NCBI GenBank assembly: GCA_036787815.1
Contig: DAIQOP010000221.1
Location: 1-6,765, forward strand
Length of the DNA stretch: 6,765 nucleotides
Direction: 5' to 3'
From: DATBAK01 sp036787815
Lineage (GTDB): Bacteria; Actinomycetota; Acidimicrobiia; IMCC26256; PALSA-610
The notes under the pieces are model-generated. The model was given only the letters and a program-made list of their open reading frames with translations. It had not been told where the DNA came from and did no database searches. Below, in pieces: positions 1 through 6,547 of the stretch. The stretch's first letter is position 1, and every line of letters starts with the position of its first letter. A program made the translations under genes and the position numbers.

Positions 1-673
1 GGGCGACAACGACACCTGGGTGGTCGTGCTCACGGGCTCCGGCCGCGCGTTCTGCTCGGGGCTCGATCTCCACGACCGCGGTCTCCCGCCCAACATCGAA
101 GGGCTCGGCTTCTCGCGCCTCGCGATGCGCTCGATGTCGTACATGGGCGGAGTCGTTCCCGCGCTGCGCGCGCTCCCCCAACCGGTGATCTGCGCGATCA
201 ACGGCGCCGCGATCGGCGGCGGCATGTGCCTCGCGCTGGGCACCGACATCCGATACGCGGCCGAGTCGGCGTACTTCGCGAACGCCGGGATCACGAACGG
301 TCTGACCGGCAGCGAGCTCGGCGCCACCTACCTGCTCCCGCGCGCGGTCGGTATCACGAACGCCTCGGAGATCCTCCTCACCGGCCGCCGCGTCGAGTCC
401 GACGAAGCACTGCGCATCGGCCTGGTGTCGCGCGTGGTGGCCGACACGGTCGTGGTCGACGCGGCGCTCGCGACCGCCGACGCGATGTGCGAGCTCAGCC
501 CGTTCGGAATCCAGATGACGAAGCAGTCACTCTGGGCGAACCTCGAGATCAGCAGCCTCCAGGCCGCGATCGACTTCGAGAACCGCAATCAGCTCCTGGC
601 CGGATACACCGGCAACCTCGACGAGGCGATCGCCGCGTTCCGGGAGAAGCGCAAACCCGTCTACGGCGAGTAG
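1..673 (+). CDS. Enoyl-CoA hydratase/isomerase family protein (crotonase fold), 5' end missing
   Basis: The reading frame is open from base 2 to the TAG at 671-673 and runs off the left edge, so roughly 35-45 N-terminal residues are missing compared with the usual 255-270. The GTG at 20 lies inside a conserved strand and is not the start. Crotonase signatures are clear: the first oxyanion-hole segment GRAFCSGLDL, the second INGAAIGGGM, then LTGRRVESDEALRIGLVSRVV and the C-terminal REKRKPVYGE. Members act on acyl-CoA thioesters, as hydratases, isomerases or related enzymes, in the cytoplasm. Counting the GTG at 20 as residue 1, the positions of the two hydratase glutamates (Glu144 and Glu164 of the rat mitochondrial enzyme) hold Cys70 and Gly90. 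A glutamate, Glu99 in TGSELGATYLLPR, sits near the position of the catalytic aspartate of dienoyl-CoA isomerase. The family is certain, but the reaction is not, and classical hydration is doubtful. It is convergent with the next gene, 26 bp away. Confidence 0.93.
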   Translation, partial: GDNDTWVVVLTGSGRAFCSGLDLHDRGLPPNIEGLGFSRLAMRSMSYMGGVVPALRALPQPVICAINGAAIGGGMCLALGTDIRYAAESAYFANAGITNGLTGSELGATYLLPRAVGITNASEILLTGRRVESDEALRIGLVSRVVADTVVVDAALATADAMCELSPFGIQMTKQSLWANLEISSLQAAIDFENRNQLLAGYTGNLDEAIAAFREKRKPVYGE

Positions 674-697
674 GGACGCCCCCGGTCAGCGGCGTTC
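674..697. terminator. Possible bidirectional hairpin between convergent genes
   Basis: GGACGCC (674-680) can pair with GGCGTTC (691-697), giving a 7-bp stem with one G-U pair and a 10-nt loop. It fills almost all of the 26-bp gap between the crotonase and epimerase stop codons, which is where a shared terminator would be expected. There is no T-run on either side, so the call rests on position and stem only. A stem of this length can arise by chance in GC-rich DNA. Confidence 0.35.
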
Positions 698-699
698 GG

Positions 700-1605
700 T
701 CAGAAACGCTCGAGCTCGGGGTGGCGGGCGGCGACCATGCGGGCCATGCCGTCGCGCCACTCGACCTGGGCCCGCCCGACGAGCTCGTGCAACCGCGTGT
801 TGTCGGTGGTGACGCTCGCGATCGTGCGCTCCGTCACCGCGAACGTGGCGTCCTTCCCGACGAGGCCGGCCATGTACTCGCACCACTCCTCGATCGACAC
901 CGACTCCGCGCCCGCCCAGTTGACGATCGTGGCCGGCACCGAGGCGATGGAGAGCAGACCAGGGATCATCGCGACCAGGTCGTCCTCGTGGATCGGGTTG
1001 AACAGGTTGGGGCGCTCCGGGTGCAACGCCACGGGGTCGCCGGCGAGGATCTGCTCGAGGTGGAACGCCGGCCAGCCCCCGTTGTCGCCGTAGGGCACGT
1101 TGAGCCGGGCGATCGTCGTGGGGAGCTGCCATTGGCGGGCTCCGGTCCGCACGACCGCCTCGGTCGCGATCTTGGCGATGCTGTACGTGGGCATGATCGC
1201 CCGGTGGTTGTCGCCCAGCGGGTCGGTCTCGACCAGGCGGCGGTGCCCGGCCGGGGCGTACACCCCCGTCGACGAGCAGTGCAGGAACGCCCGCGCGCTC
1301 CGGCACCGGGCCATGAGCAGGCCCGCCGCCTCGGCGTTCGCGGTGATGTCGAGGTCGAAGCGGCCCGACTTCACGACGGCCAGGTTGAGCACGACGTCGA
1401 ACTCGTCGGGCACGGCCGAGAGGTCGCCGCGGGCGACGTCGGTCTCGATGCAGCGGACGCCATCGGCCTCGAGCAACCCGCGGGCCGCAGGGTCACGGAA
1501 GCGGGCCAGGCCCGTCACCGTGTTTTGCCGCGCCAGCGCCCGGGTAATGGGAAGCGCGACCTGACCGGTCGCACCCGTGACCAGAACTCTCTCCCCCGTC
1601 AGCAC
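700..1605 (-). CDS. NAD(P)-dependent epimerase/dehydratase (extended SDR family)
   Basis: This 301-residue protein has a Rossmann nucleotide-binding start, VLVTGATGQVA (residues 7-17), in which the third glycine of TGxxGxxG is Ala17. The active-site strand CSSTGVY is at 110-116 and the catalytic YxxxK is Tyr141-Ser-Ile-Ala-Lys145. The later NPIHEDDL segment (203-210) is typical of the extended SDR or NAD-dependent epimerase family. Strand 2 ends in LARFR without the acidic residue that favours NAD, so NADP is possible. The substrate cannot be named: such proteins include sugar-nucleotide epimerases, reductases and dehydratases. The length is normal and I see no membrane segment. The GTG at 1605 fits because the nucleotide-binding strand begins six codons later. 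The ATG at 1613-1611 is out of frame. No strong ribosome-binding site is seen, and the message may be nearly leaderless. It is divergent from the sensor phosphatase gene, with 97 bp between their starts. Confidence 0.9.
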   Translation of the reverse strand: MLTGERVLVTGATGQVALPITRALARQNTVTGLARFRDPAARGLLEADGVRCIETDVARGDLSAVPDEFDVVLNLAVVKSGRFDLDITANAEAAGLLMARCRSARAFLHCSSTGVYAPAGHRRLVETDPLGDNHRAIMPTYSIAKIATEAVVRTGARQWQLPTTIARLNVPYGDNGGWPAFHLEQILAGDPVALHPERPNLFNPIHEDDLVAMIPGLLSIASVPATIVNWAGAESVSIEEWCEYMAGLVGKDATFAVTERTIASVTTDNTRLHELVGRAQVEWRDGMARMVAARHPELERF

Positions 1606-1702
1606 GACTGCATCTTCGCACGAGCGCGCCGACCCGCCAGGTGTGGCCGCCGGGTCATACTGTCGCCCACCTCAGGCTCGTCCCAGCGAAGGAAGACGGA
1701 CC
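1606..1702. promoter_or_regulatory. Divergent promoter region between epimerase and sensor phosphatase genes
   Basis: These 97 bp separate two outward-facing starts and must hold the promoters for both unless either is leaderless. On the plus strand CATACT (1656-1661) is a plausible -10 hexamer, but no good -35 lies at the usual spacing. On the minus strand TATGAC overlaps the same bases. GACCCG (1631-1636) and CGGGTC (1651-1656) form a 6-bp inverted repeat with a 14-nt gap, ending on the first base of the candidate -10. The location is sound, but the individual elements are weak. Confidence 0.4.
1689..1695 (+). promoter_or_regulatory. Ribosome-binding site that sets the start of the sensor phosphatase gene
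   Basis: AAGGAAG matches the Shine-Dalgarno consensus and lies 7 nt before the GTG at 1703 (9 nt from the AAGGA core). It supports this GTG over the in-frame GTG at 1577, which would add 42 low-complexity residues and overlap the epimerase gene antisense. Confidence 0.65.
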
Positions 1703-4700
1703 GTGGCGGAACGTCAGCAGCCCGAGCTCGACCAACGCTTCGCTCTGGCGATGCGGGCCGCCCGCATGGGCAGTTGGTCGTGGGACCTCGCGAGCAGGCG
1801 CGTCGAGTGGGACGCGCACACCTCCGAGCTGTTCGGCATGGAGCGCTCGGCGTTCGCCGGCACCTTCGACGCGTGGGAAGCGGTCCTGCATCCCGACGAC
1901 CGCGAATGGGTCGCGGAGGAGGTCCAGCAGGCGGTCGCCGAACGCCGCCCGTTCCGGTTCGACCACCGGTGCGTCTGGCCCGACGGCTCCACGCACTGGC
2001 TCGAGGGTGTGGGCGAGATGGTGCTCGACGAGGAGGGCAACGTCGTCGGCGCCACCGGCGTCACCCTCAACGTCGACCAACGGATGACGGCCCAGGACGA
2101 ACGGGAATCCCTCCTCGAAGGCGAACGCGCGGCCCGGCTCGAATCCGAGCAGGCGCGCCGGCGGGCCGAGCGGCTCCAGGCCATCAGCGCCGGCCTCGCG
2201 CGGGCAGCCACGCGCCGCGAAGTCGGACGCGTCGTGATCGCGGAGCTGGTTCCGGGCATGAACGCCCGCGCCGGCGGCGTGTCGGAGCTCGACGCGACGA
2301 GTGAGCGGCTCACGTTCATGGCCAGCACCGGCTCGCATCCCGACGAGGCGAGCTTCCCGTTCGTCCCCCTCGACCAGGCGGTGCTCAGCCGCGACGTGAT
2401 CAAGAGCGGCCGTCCGATCTTCATCCGCGACAGCAACGAGTTCCGTGACCGCTATCCCGAGCTCGACGACCTCCAACGCGGCGGCGGCTTCGAGGCGCTC
2501 GCGACGTTGCCGCTCCTCGTCGACAACCGACCGATCGGCTCGCTCGCCCTCGTCTTCGAATCTCCACGCGACTTCCCGCCCTCCGATCGCCAGTACCTCG
2601 AGATCGTCGCCGGGCTCTGCGCGCAGTCGCTGCGTCGAGCCCAGTCGCTCGAAGCGGAGCAACTGCTCGCCGTTCGCCTCTCCCGGCTCCAGGAGATCAG
2701 CGACCTCGCCCTCGCCCGGTTGCCGTTCGGCGAGCTGCTCACCGAGATCCCGGGCCGCATCGCCGCGCTGCTCGAGTGCGACACCGTGCGCGTCCTGATG
2801 CTCGACGAGACCGGCCGCGAGCTCGTCGAGAGCGGCGGGACGGCATTCGACCCGGAGTCGCCGCCGCTGCGCGTGCCCGTCGGTCTCGGGTTCGCCGGCC
2901 GGGTCGCCGAGCTCGGCGAGCCGATCGTGCTCGACGACCTTTCAGAGATCAGCGTCGTCGGTGAGCTCTTTGCCAGCGGCGTGCGCAGCGCCGCCGGCGT
3001 GCCGCTCCAGGCGGAGACGTTGCTCGGCGTCCTCGACGTCGGGAGTCGCCGCCTCCGCCACTTCGGAGCCAACGACATCGATCTGCTGCGCCTGGTCGCC
3101 GACCGGATCGCGCGGGCGATCGAACGTGGACGCGTCTTCGAGCTCGAGCGCGCGGCGCGCGAGCGGTCGGAGTTCCTGGAGCGCACCAACGCGGTGCTGA
3201 CGCGATCGCTCGAGATCCCCGACCTCATGCGGCGCATCGTGCAATCGGCGGTGCCGAGGCTCGGCGACTGGTGCCAGCTCGCGGTGTTCACCGACGAGCA
3301 TTCGAACGTACCGACCATCGAGGTCGCGCACGCCGATCCCGACAAGCTGCGATGGGCCCAGGAGCTGCGCGATCGATTCCCGTACGACCCCGACAACCTG
3401 ACCGGGCTCCCGGCGGCCGTGCGCAGCGGCACCACCCAGTTCTACCCGGAGATCAACGACGAGCTCATCGCCTTCGCAACCCCCGACCGCGAAATACGCC
3501 AGGTGCTCACGCAGTTGCGGCTGCGCTCGATGATCGTGGTGCCGCTCCGCGGTCGCAGCGGCATCCTCGGTGCGCTGCAACTCGTCCAGACCGAATCCGG
3601 TCGACGCTACGCGCCGGCCGACGTCGAGCTGGCCGAAGCCGTCGCCGCGCGCATCGCGATCGCGCTCGAGAACGCGCGTCTCTACGAGCGCGAACGCACC
3701 ATCGCGGGCACGTTGCAGCAGAGCCTGCTGCCGCCCCACCTCCCCGAGATCCCCGGCATCGAGCTCGCGCACCGCTACTGGACCGCGAGCGATACCGCGC
3801 TGGTGGGCGGCGACTTCTACGACGTGATCGCGGTCGGCGACGATTCGTGGGGAGTCCTGGTCGGCGACGTCTCGGGCAAGGGCATCAACGCCGCGGCCCT
3901 CACCGGCGTCGCGCGCCAGACCACCCGCGCTGCCGCGCGCCACGCCATCGGTCCGAGCGAGGTGCTGGCCTGGCTCGACGACGCGGTCAAGGACCAGGCC
4001 GACCAGTTCGGCGGCCAGTACTGCACCGCGGTCTACGGCCTGCTCGGACGGATCTCGGTCGGCGACACCGACGAGTGGCACTTTCGCTTCGTGCTCGGCG
4101 GCCATCCGCGCCCGGTGCACGTGCCCGCCGGTGCGCGGCCCCGGCTGGTCGGCCGGCCCGGGAGCGTGCTCGGTCTCCTCGACGACCCGAAGTTCCACGA
4201 GACCGACCTCGTGCTCGCACCGGGCGACACCCTCGTGCTCTACACCGACGGCGTCACCGACGTGTCCGGACCATCGGCGCTCGACGACGACGGTCTGCTC
4301 GCCGTCGTCGCCGACGCGATGCGCGACACGCCCGAAGCGACGGTGACGGCGCTGTACCAGGCGCTCGAGGCGTTGCACGCGCGCGTCGTGCGTCGCGACG
4401 ACACCGCAATCCTCGTGTTGCATCATCCGGCCGTTACCGCTTCGGCGAGTCCGTGTGCCGAGATCGACCTTCCGGCGCTCGTGGCGAGCCCGCGGCGGGC
4501 TCGGCGCTTCGTGCGCGACACGCTCGAGTCGCTCGCCGTGCCCGAGCGGACGATCGACCAGGCCGAGCTCGTGGCGACGGAGCTGGTCACGAACTCGGTG
4601 ATGCACGCACGTTCCGAGGTGAAGCTCTCCGTCGAGCTCGTGAATCGGCGCGTGCGGCTCCGGGTCCACGACCACTCCCCCGTGCGCCCCATGGTGCGCA

Positions 4701-4819
4701 ACGCCACACCCGACGCCGCGACCGGGCGCGGCTTGTTCATCGTCGAGCAGCTCGCATCACGCTGGGGCGTCGACCTCAACCGCGACGGCAAGACCGTGTG
4801 GGTCGAGCTCGACGCCTGA
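1703..4819 (+). CDS. PAS-GAF-GAF-GAF sensor with PP2C (SpoIIE/RsbU) phosphatase and RsbW-like kinase
   Basis: This is a 1038-residue protein with no signal peptide or membrane segment, so it is probably cytoplasmic. In order it has a PAS_3-type domain at about 10-126 (GSWSWDLASRRVEW, LHPDD, WPDGSTHWLEG), a charged coiled-coil-like linker at about 128-160, GAF 1 at about 160-312, GAF 2 at about 328-478 (VPVGLGFAGRVAELGEPIVLDD), and GAF 3 at about 495-662. The phosphatase follows at about 665-908, with the LQQSLLPPHLPEIPG entry helix and metal-binding motifs GGDFYD (Asp704), GDVSGKG (Asp722), YTDGVTD (Asp849) and RRDDTAI (Asp899/Asp900). The C-terminal HATPase_c_2 kinase at about 918-1037 has an intact N-box (Glu960, Asn964), DHSP (Asp990) and TGRGLF (1007-1012). 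RsbU-type phosphatases dephosphorylate STAS proteins, and RsbW-type kinases phosphorylate them and bind sigma factors. Both opposing activities lie on one chain, as in M. tuberculosis Rv1364c and Streptomyces OsaC, but no STAS domain follows here. The convergent neighbour encodes one. Confidence 0.95.
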   Translation: MAERQQPELDQRFALAMRAARMGSWSWDLASRRVEWDAHTSELFGMERSAFAGTFDAWEAVLHPDDREWVAEEVQQAVAERRPFRFDHRCVWPDGSTHWLEGVGEMVLDEEGNVVGATGVTLNVDQRMTAQDERESLLEGERAARLESEQARRRAERLQAISAGLARAATRREVGRVVIAELVPGMNARAGGVSELDATSERLTFMASTGSHPDEASFPFVPLDQAVLSRDVIKSGRPIFIRDSNEFRDRYPELDDLQRGGGFEALATLPLLVDNRPIGSLALVFESPRDFPPSDRQYLEIVAGLCAQSLRRAQSLEAEQLLAVRLSRLQEISDLALARLPFGELLTEIPGRIAALLECDTVRVLMLDETGRELVESGGTAFDPESPPLRVPVGLGFAGRVAELGEPIVLDDLSEISVVGELFASGVRSAAGVPLQAETLLGVLDVGSRRLRHFGANDIDLLRLVADRIARAIERGRVFELERAARERSEFLERTNAVLTRSLEIPDLMRRIVQSAVPRLGDWCQLAVFTDEHSNVPTIEVAHADPDKLRWAQELRDRFPYDPDNLTGLPAAVRSGTTQFYPEINDELIAFATPDREIRQVLTQLRLRSMIVVPLRGRSGILGALQLVQTESGRRYAPADVELAEAVAARIAIALENARLYERERTIAGTLQQSLLPPHLPEIPGIELAHRYWTASDTALVGGDFYDVIAVGDDSWGVLVGDVSGKGINAAALTGVARQTTRAAARHAIGPSEVLAWLDDAVKDQADQFGGQYCTAVYGLLGRISVGDTDEWHFRFVLGGHPRPVHVPAGARPRLVGRPGSVLGLLDDPKFHETDLVLAPGDTLVLYTDGVTDVSGPSALDDDGLLAVVADAMRDTPEATVTALYQALEALHARVVRRDDTAILVLHHPAVTASASPCAEIDLPALVASPRRARRFVRDTLESLAVPERTIDQAELVATELVTNSVMHARSEVKLSVELVNRRVRLRVHDHSPVRPMVRNATPDAATGRGLFIVEQLASRWGVDLNRDGKTVWVELDA

Positions 4820-4850
4820 TCGTCGCCTCAGGCGTCGGCGTGCTCGACCC
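4800..4850. terminator. Long inverted repeat spanning both stop codons; probable bidirectional terminator
   Basis: The inner arms CGACGCCTGA (4810-4819) and TCAGGCGTCG (4828-4837) are a perfect 10-bp pair around the 8-nt loop TCGTCGCC. After a small internal loop (T4809 against GCGT at 4838-4841) the outer arms GGGTCGAGC (4800-4808) and GCTCGACCC (4842-4850) pair perfectly over 9 bp. The TGA of the sensor gene and the TGA of the GNAT-STAS gene are both inside the inner stem. No T-run follows in either direction, so if it terminates transcription it does so as a hairpin without a U-tract. Its place at a tail-to-tail junction supports the terminator reading. Confidence 0.6.
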
Positions 4851-5706
4851 TGACGACCTCGCCGATCGACGCGATCTCGAGCACGCGTCGGATCCGCGCG
4901 TGCGGTGAACGGATCACCATCTCGCGGTCGAGGGATCGCAGCCGTTGCCAGGTCTGGAGCAGCACCCCGATGGCGATCGAGTCGAGGAACTCCGTCCGGC
5001 TGAGGTCGACGATCACGTCGCCCTCGCAGTCCTGGGCCGCCGTCATCAACGCCGAGCGGAGCCGGTCCGAGGACTCGAAGTCGAACTCGCCGACCGCGGT
5101 CACCACGACCGGGTTGGTCCCGGTCGTGGACACCGTCGCCTGTTGGGTGTCGACGGGCAGGAGCCGACCGGCGGTCCGGTAGAGCACATGCCGGCGCAAC
5201 GGGTGCCCGAACGGGAGCCGCGGGTGGTCGAAGTCGTCGCGCGCGTGGTGCGTCATGCCCAACCGCCGCATCACGCGTTGCGAGCGCAGGTTGATCGCGG
5301 CCGTGAACGACACGATCTCGTCGAGCCCGAAGCCGTCGAGCCCGCATTCGAGCGCGGCCCGGGCGCCTTCGGTGGCATAGCCCACCCCCCAGTACCGGTG
5401 AGCCAGGCGCCAGCCCACCTCGACGGTCGGCCCGAACGGGAACTCGGCTCCCTGTGCCGCGAGGCCGATGAATCCGACGAACGGGGCGAGGCCCGGAACC
5501 TCGACCGCCCACAGACCGAACCCGTGCTGCTCGAAGCCGGCTTCGATCCGGTCGACCAGCCCGTCGCTCTCGGCCCGCGTCAGGATCGACGGAAAGTGCT
5601 CCATCACCCGCGGATCGGCGTTCAACGCCGCGAACGGAGCCCGGTCCTCGGGCCGCCACCGCCGGAGCAGGAGGCGCTCGGTCCGCAGCTCGGGTGCTGG
5701 TTCCAT
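4828..5706 (-). CDS. GNAT acetyltransferase fused to a C-terminal STAS (anti-anti-sigma-like) domain
   Basis: This single open frame of 292 residues has two domains. Residues about 6-175 are a RimJ/RimL-like GNAT (Acetyltransf_3 type): LRTERLLLRRWRPEDRAPF start, VEVGWRL strand, acetyl-CoA pyrophosphate loop RYWGVGYAT (104-112), and INLRSQRVMRRLGM. After a Thr-rich linker (about 185-198), residues about 199-289 are a STAS domain: VVVTAVGEFDF, VIVDLSRTEFLDSIAIGVLL, ending in IASIGEVVRVEH. The STAS phospho-acceptor serine is kept (Ser243 after Asp242), although the usual glycine two residues later is Ala. GNATs move acetyl from acetyl-CoA to an amine, and STAS proteins are switched by serine phosphorylation. 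The ATG at 5706 is chosen because the family starts just before LRTERL. A GTG at 5724 would add six residues, and neither start has a convincing Shine-Dalgarno site. The gene lies tail-to-tail with the phosphatase-kinase gene, whose substrate this STAS domain could be (inference). Confidence 0.9.
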   Translation of the reverse strand: MEPAPELRTERLLLRRWRPEDRAPFAALNADPRVMEHFPSILTRAESDGLVDRIEAGFEQHGFGLWAVEVPGLAPFVGFIGLAAQGAEFPFGPTVEVGWRLAHRYWGVGYATEGARAALECGLDGFGLDEIVSFTAAINLRSQRVMRRLGMTHHARDDFDHPRLPFGHPLRRHVLYRTAGRLLPVDTQQATVSTTGTNPVVVTAVGEFDFESSDRLRSALMTAAQDCEGDVIVDLSRTEFLDSIAIGVLLQTWQRLRSLDREMVIRSPHARIRRVLEIASIGEVVRVEHADA

Positions 5707-5790
5707 CCCGAGATCATTGCGCACGCGCGGAGCGCCGGGAACCCCTACGTGCGGTGGCGCAGCTCCCGACCGCGGGACCCGTGCGCCGGG

Positions 5791-6501
5791 CTACCCCAGA
5801 TGCCGGTCGAACCAGGCCAGGGTCCGCTGCCACGCGTCGGCCGCGGAAGCTTCGTGGTACGCGTCGGGCCGGTCGTTGCAGTTGAAGCCGTGACCCGCCT
5901 CGGCGTAGCGAACGATCTCGGTCGGCACGGCTGCTTTCGCCGCGACCCGCCGCAACGCCTCCACCTCGTCGACGGGGATGCCCTGGTCGAGGTCGCCGTA
6001 GAGGCCGAGCCACGGCGACCGGAGCTCGGGCGCGAGGTCGAGCAGCGAAGGGAACCCGAACCGTCCCTGCGCCACGCCACCGCCGTAGAAGGTGACCGCC
6101 GCAGCGAGAGGCCACTGGGTGGCCGCGAACAACGCGACGGTGCCACCCATGCAGAACCCGACGATCGCGGTGCGTTGCTCCGGAAAGCCGCGCGTGCCCA
6201 GGTCGGCGAAGACCGCGTCGAGATCGGTCCCGATCCCGCCGGCGGTCAGCGACGTCATCGCGGGTCTGACGGCTTCGAAATCGCCGTACTCGAGCACCGG
6301 CGAACCCACGCGATGGAACAACGCCGGCGCGATCGCCACGTATCCCACCTCGGCCAATCGCCGGCAGATGCTCTCGATGTGGGGAGTGACTCCGAATGCC
6401 TCCTGCACGACGACGACCGCCGCGCGCGCTTCGCCGTCGGGAGTCGCGAGATACGCCGACATGTCGCCGTCGGCCGTCGCGAGCACGATCTCTTCGGCCA
6501 T
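5791..6501 (-). CDS. Dienelactone hydrolase family protein
   Basis: This 236-residue alpha/beta hydrolase has the full dienelactone hydrolase active-site set: nucleophile Cys117 in GFCMGGT, Asp172 in GDLDQGIP, His204 in AGHGFN, and Glu34 in VQEAFGV. Spacing is close to Pseudomonas ClcD (Glu36, Cys123, Asp171, His202), and length is normal. Dienelactone hydrolases open dienelactones in chlorocatechol breakdown, but many genomic members have other or unknown ester or lactone substrates, and no catechol pathway genes are visible here. The ATG at 6501 is preferred over an upstream in-frame start at 6567 because MAEEIVLATADG is the normal family start and GAGGA lies just upstream. The upstream start would also overlap the preceding gene. 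No signal peptide is seen, so it is probably cytoplasmic. It lies 46 bp after the phosphatase-like gene and 84 bp before the GNAT-STAS gene on the same strand, so co-transcription with either is possible. Confidence 0.92.
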   Translation of the reverse strand: MAEEIVLATADGDMSAYLATPDGEARAAVVVVQEAFGVTPHIESICRRLAEVGYVAIAPALFHRVGSPVLEYGDFEAVRPAMTSLTAGGIGTDLDAVFADLGTRGFPEQRTAIVGFCMGGTVALFAATQWPLAAAVTFYGGGVAQGRFGFPSLLDLAPELRSPWLGLYGDLDQGIPVDEVEALRRVAAKAAVPTEIVRYAEAGHGFNCNDRPDAYHEASAADAWQRTLAWFDRHLG

Positions 6502-6547
6502 CGGTCCTCGCTTCGTCTCACCGCGGTTGCACGTGTCGGTCGATGTT

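Noticed and set aside
1577..1702. Upstream extension of the sensor phosphatase gene to the GTG at 1577
   Set aside because: The extra 42 residues are Ser/Arg/Pro-rich and not PAS-like, they overlap the epimerase gene, and the GTG at 1703 has a good AAGGAAG site.
226..2304. A 692-residue plus-strand open frame rich in Arg, Gly, Pro and His
   Set aside because: It overlaps three well-supported genes in other frames and has the low-complexity composition typical of shadow frames in high-GC DNA. No domain is recognisable.
2942..4675. A 577-residue minus-strand open frame opposite the sensor phosphatase
   Set aside because: It lies antisense to strongly conserved PP2C and kinase motifs and reads as Arg/Val/Asp/His-rich sequence without a family signature.
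4757..5659. A 300-residue minus-strand frame overlapping the GNAT-STAS gene
   Set aside because: It is the shifted shadow of the GNAT-STAS frame, Arg/Gly/Pro-rich, while the other frame carries clear GNAT and STAS motifs.
5764..5777. TCCCG/CGGGA hairpin after the dienelactone hydrolase stop as a terminator
   Set aside because: The stem is only 5 bp with no T-run, which is common by chance at this GC content.
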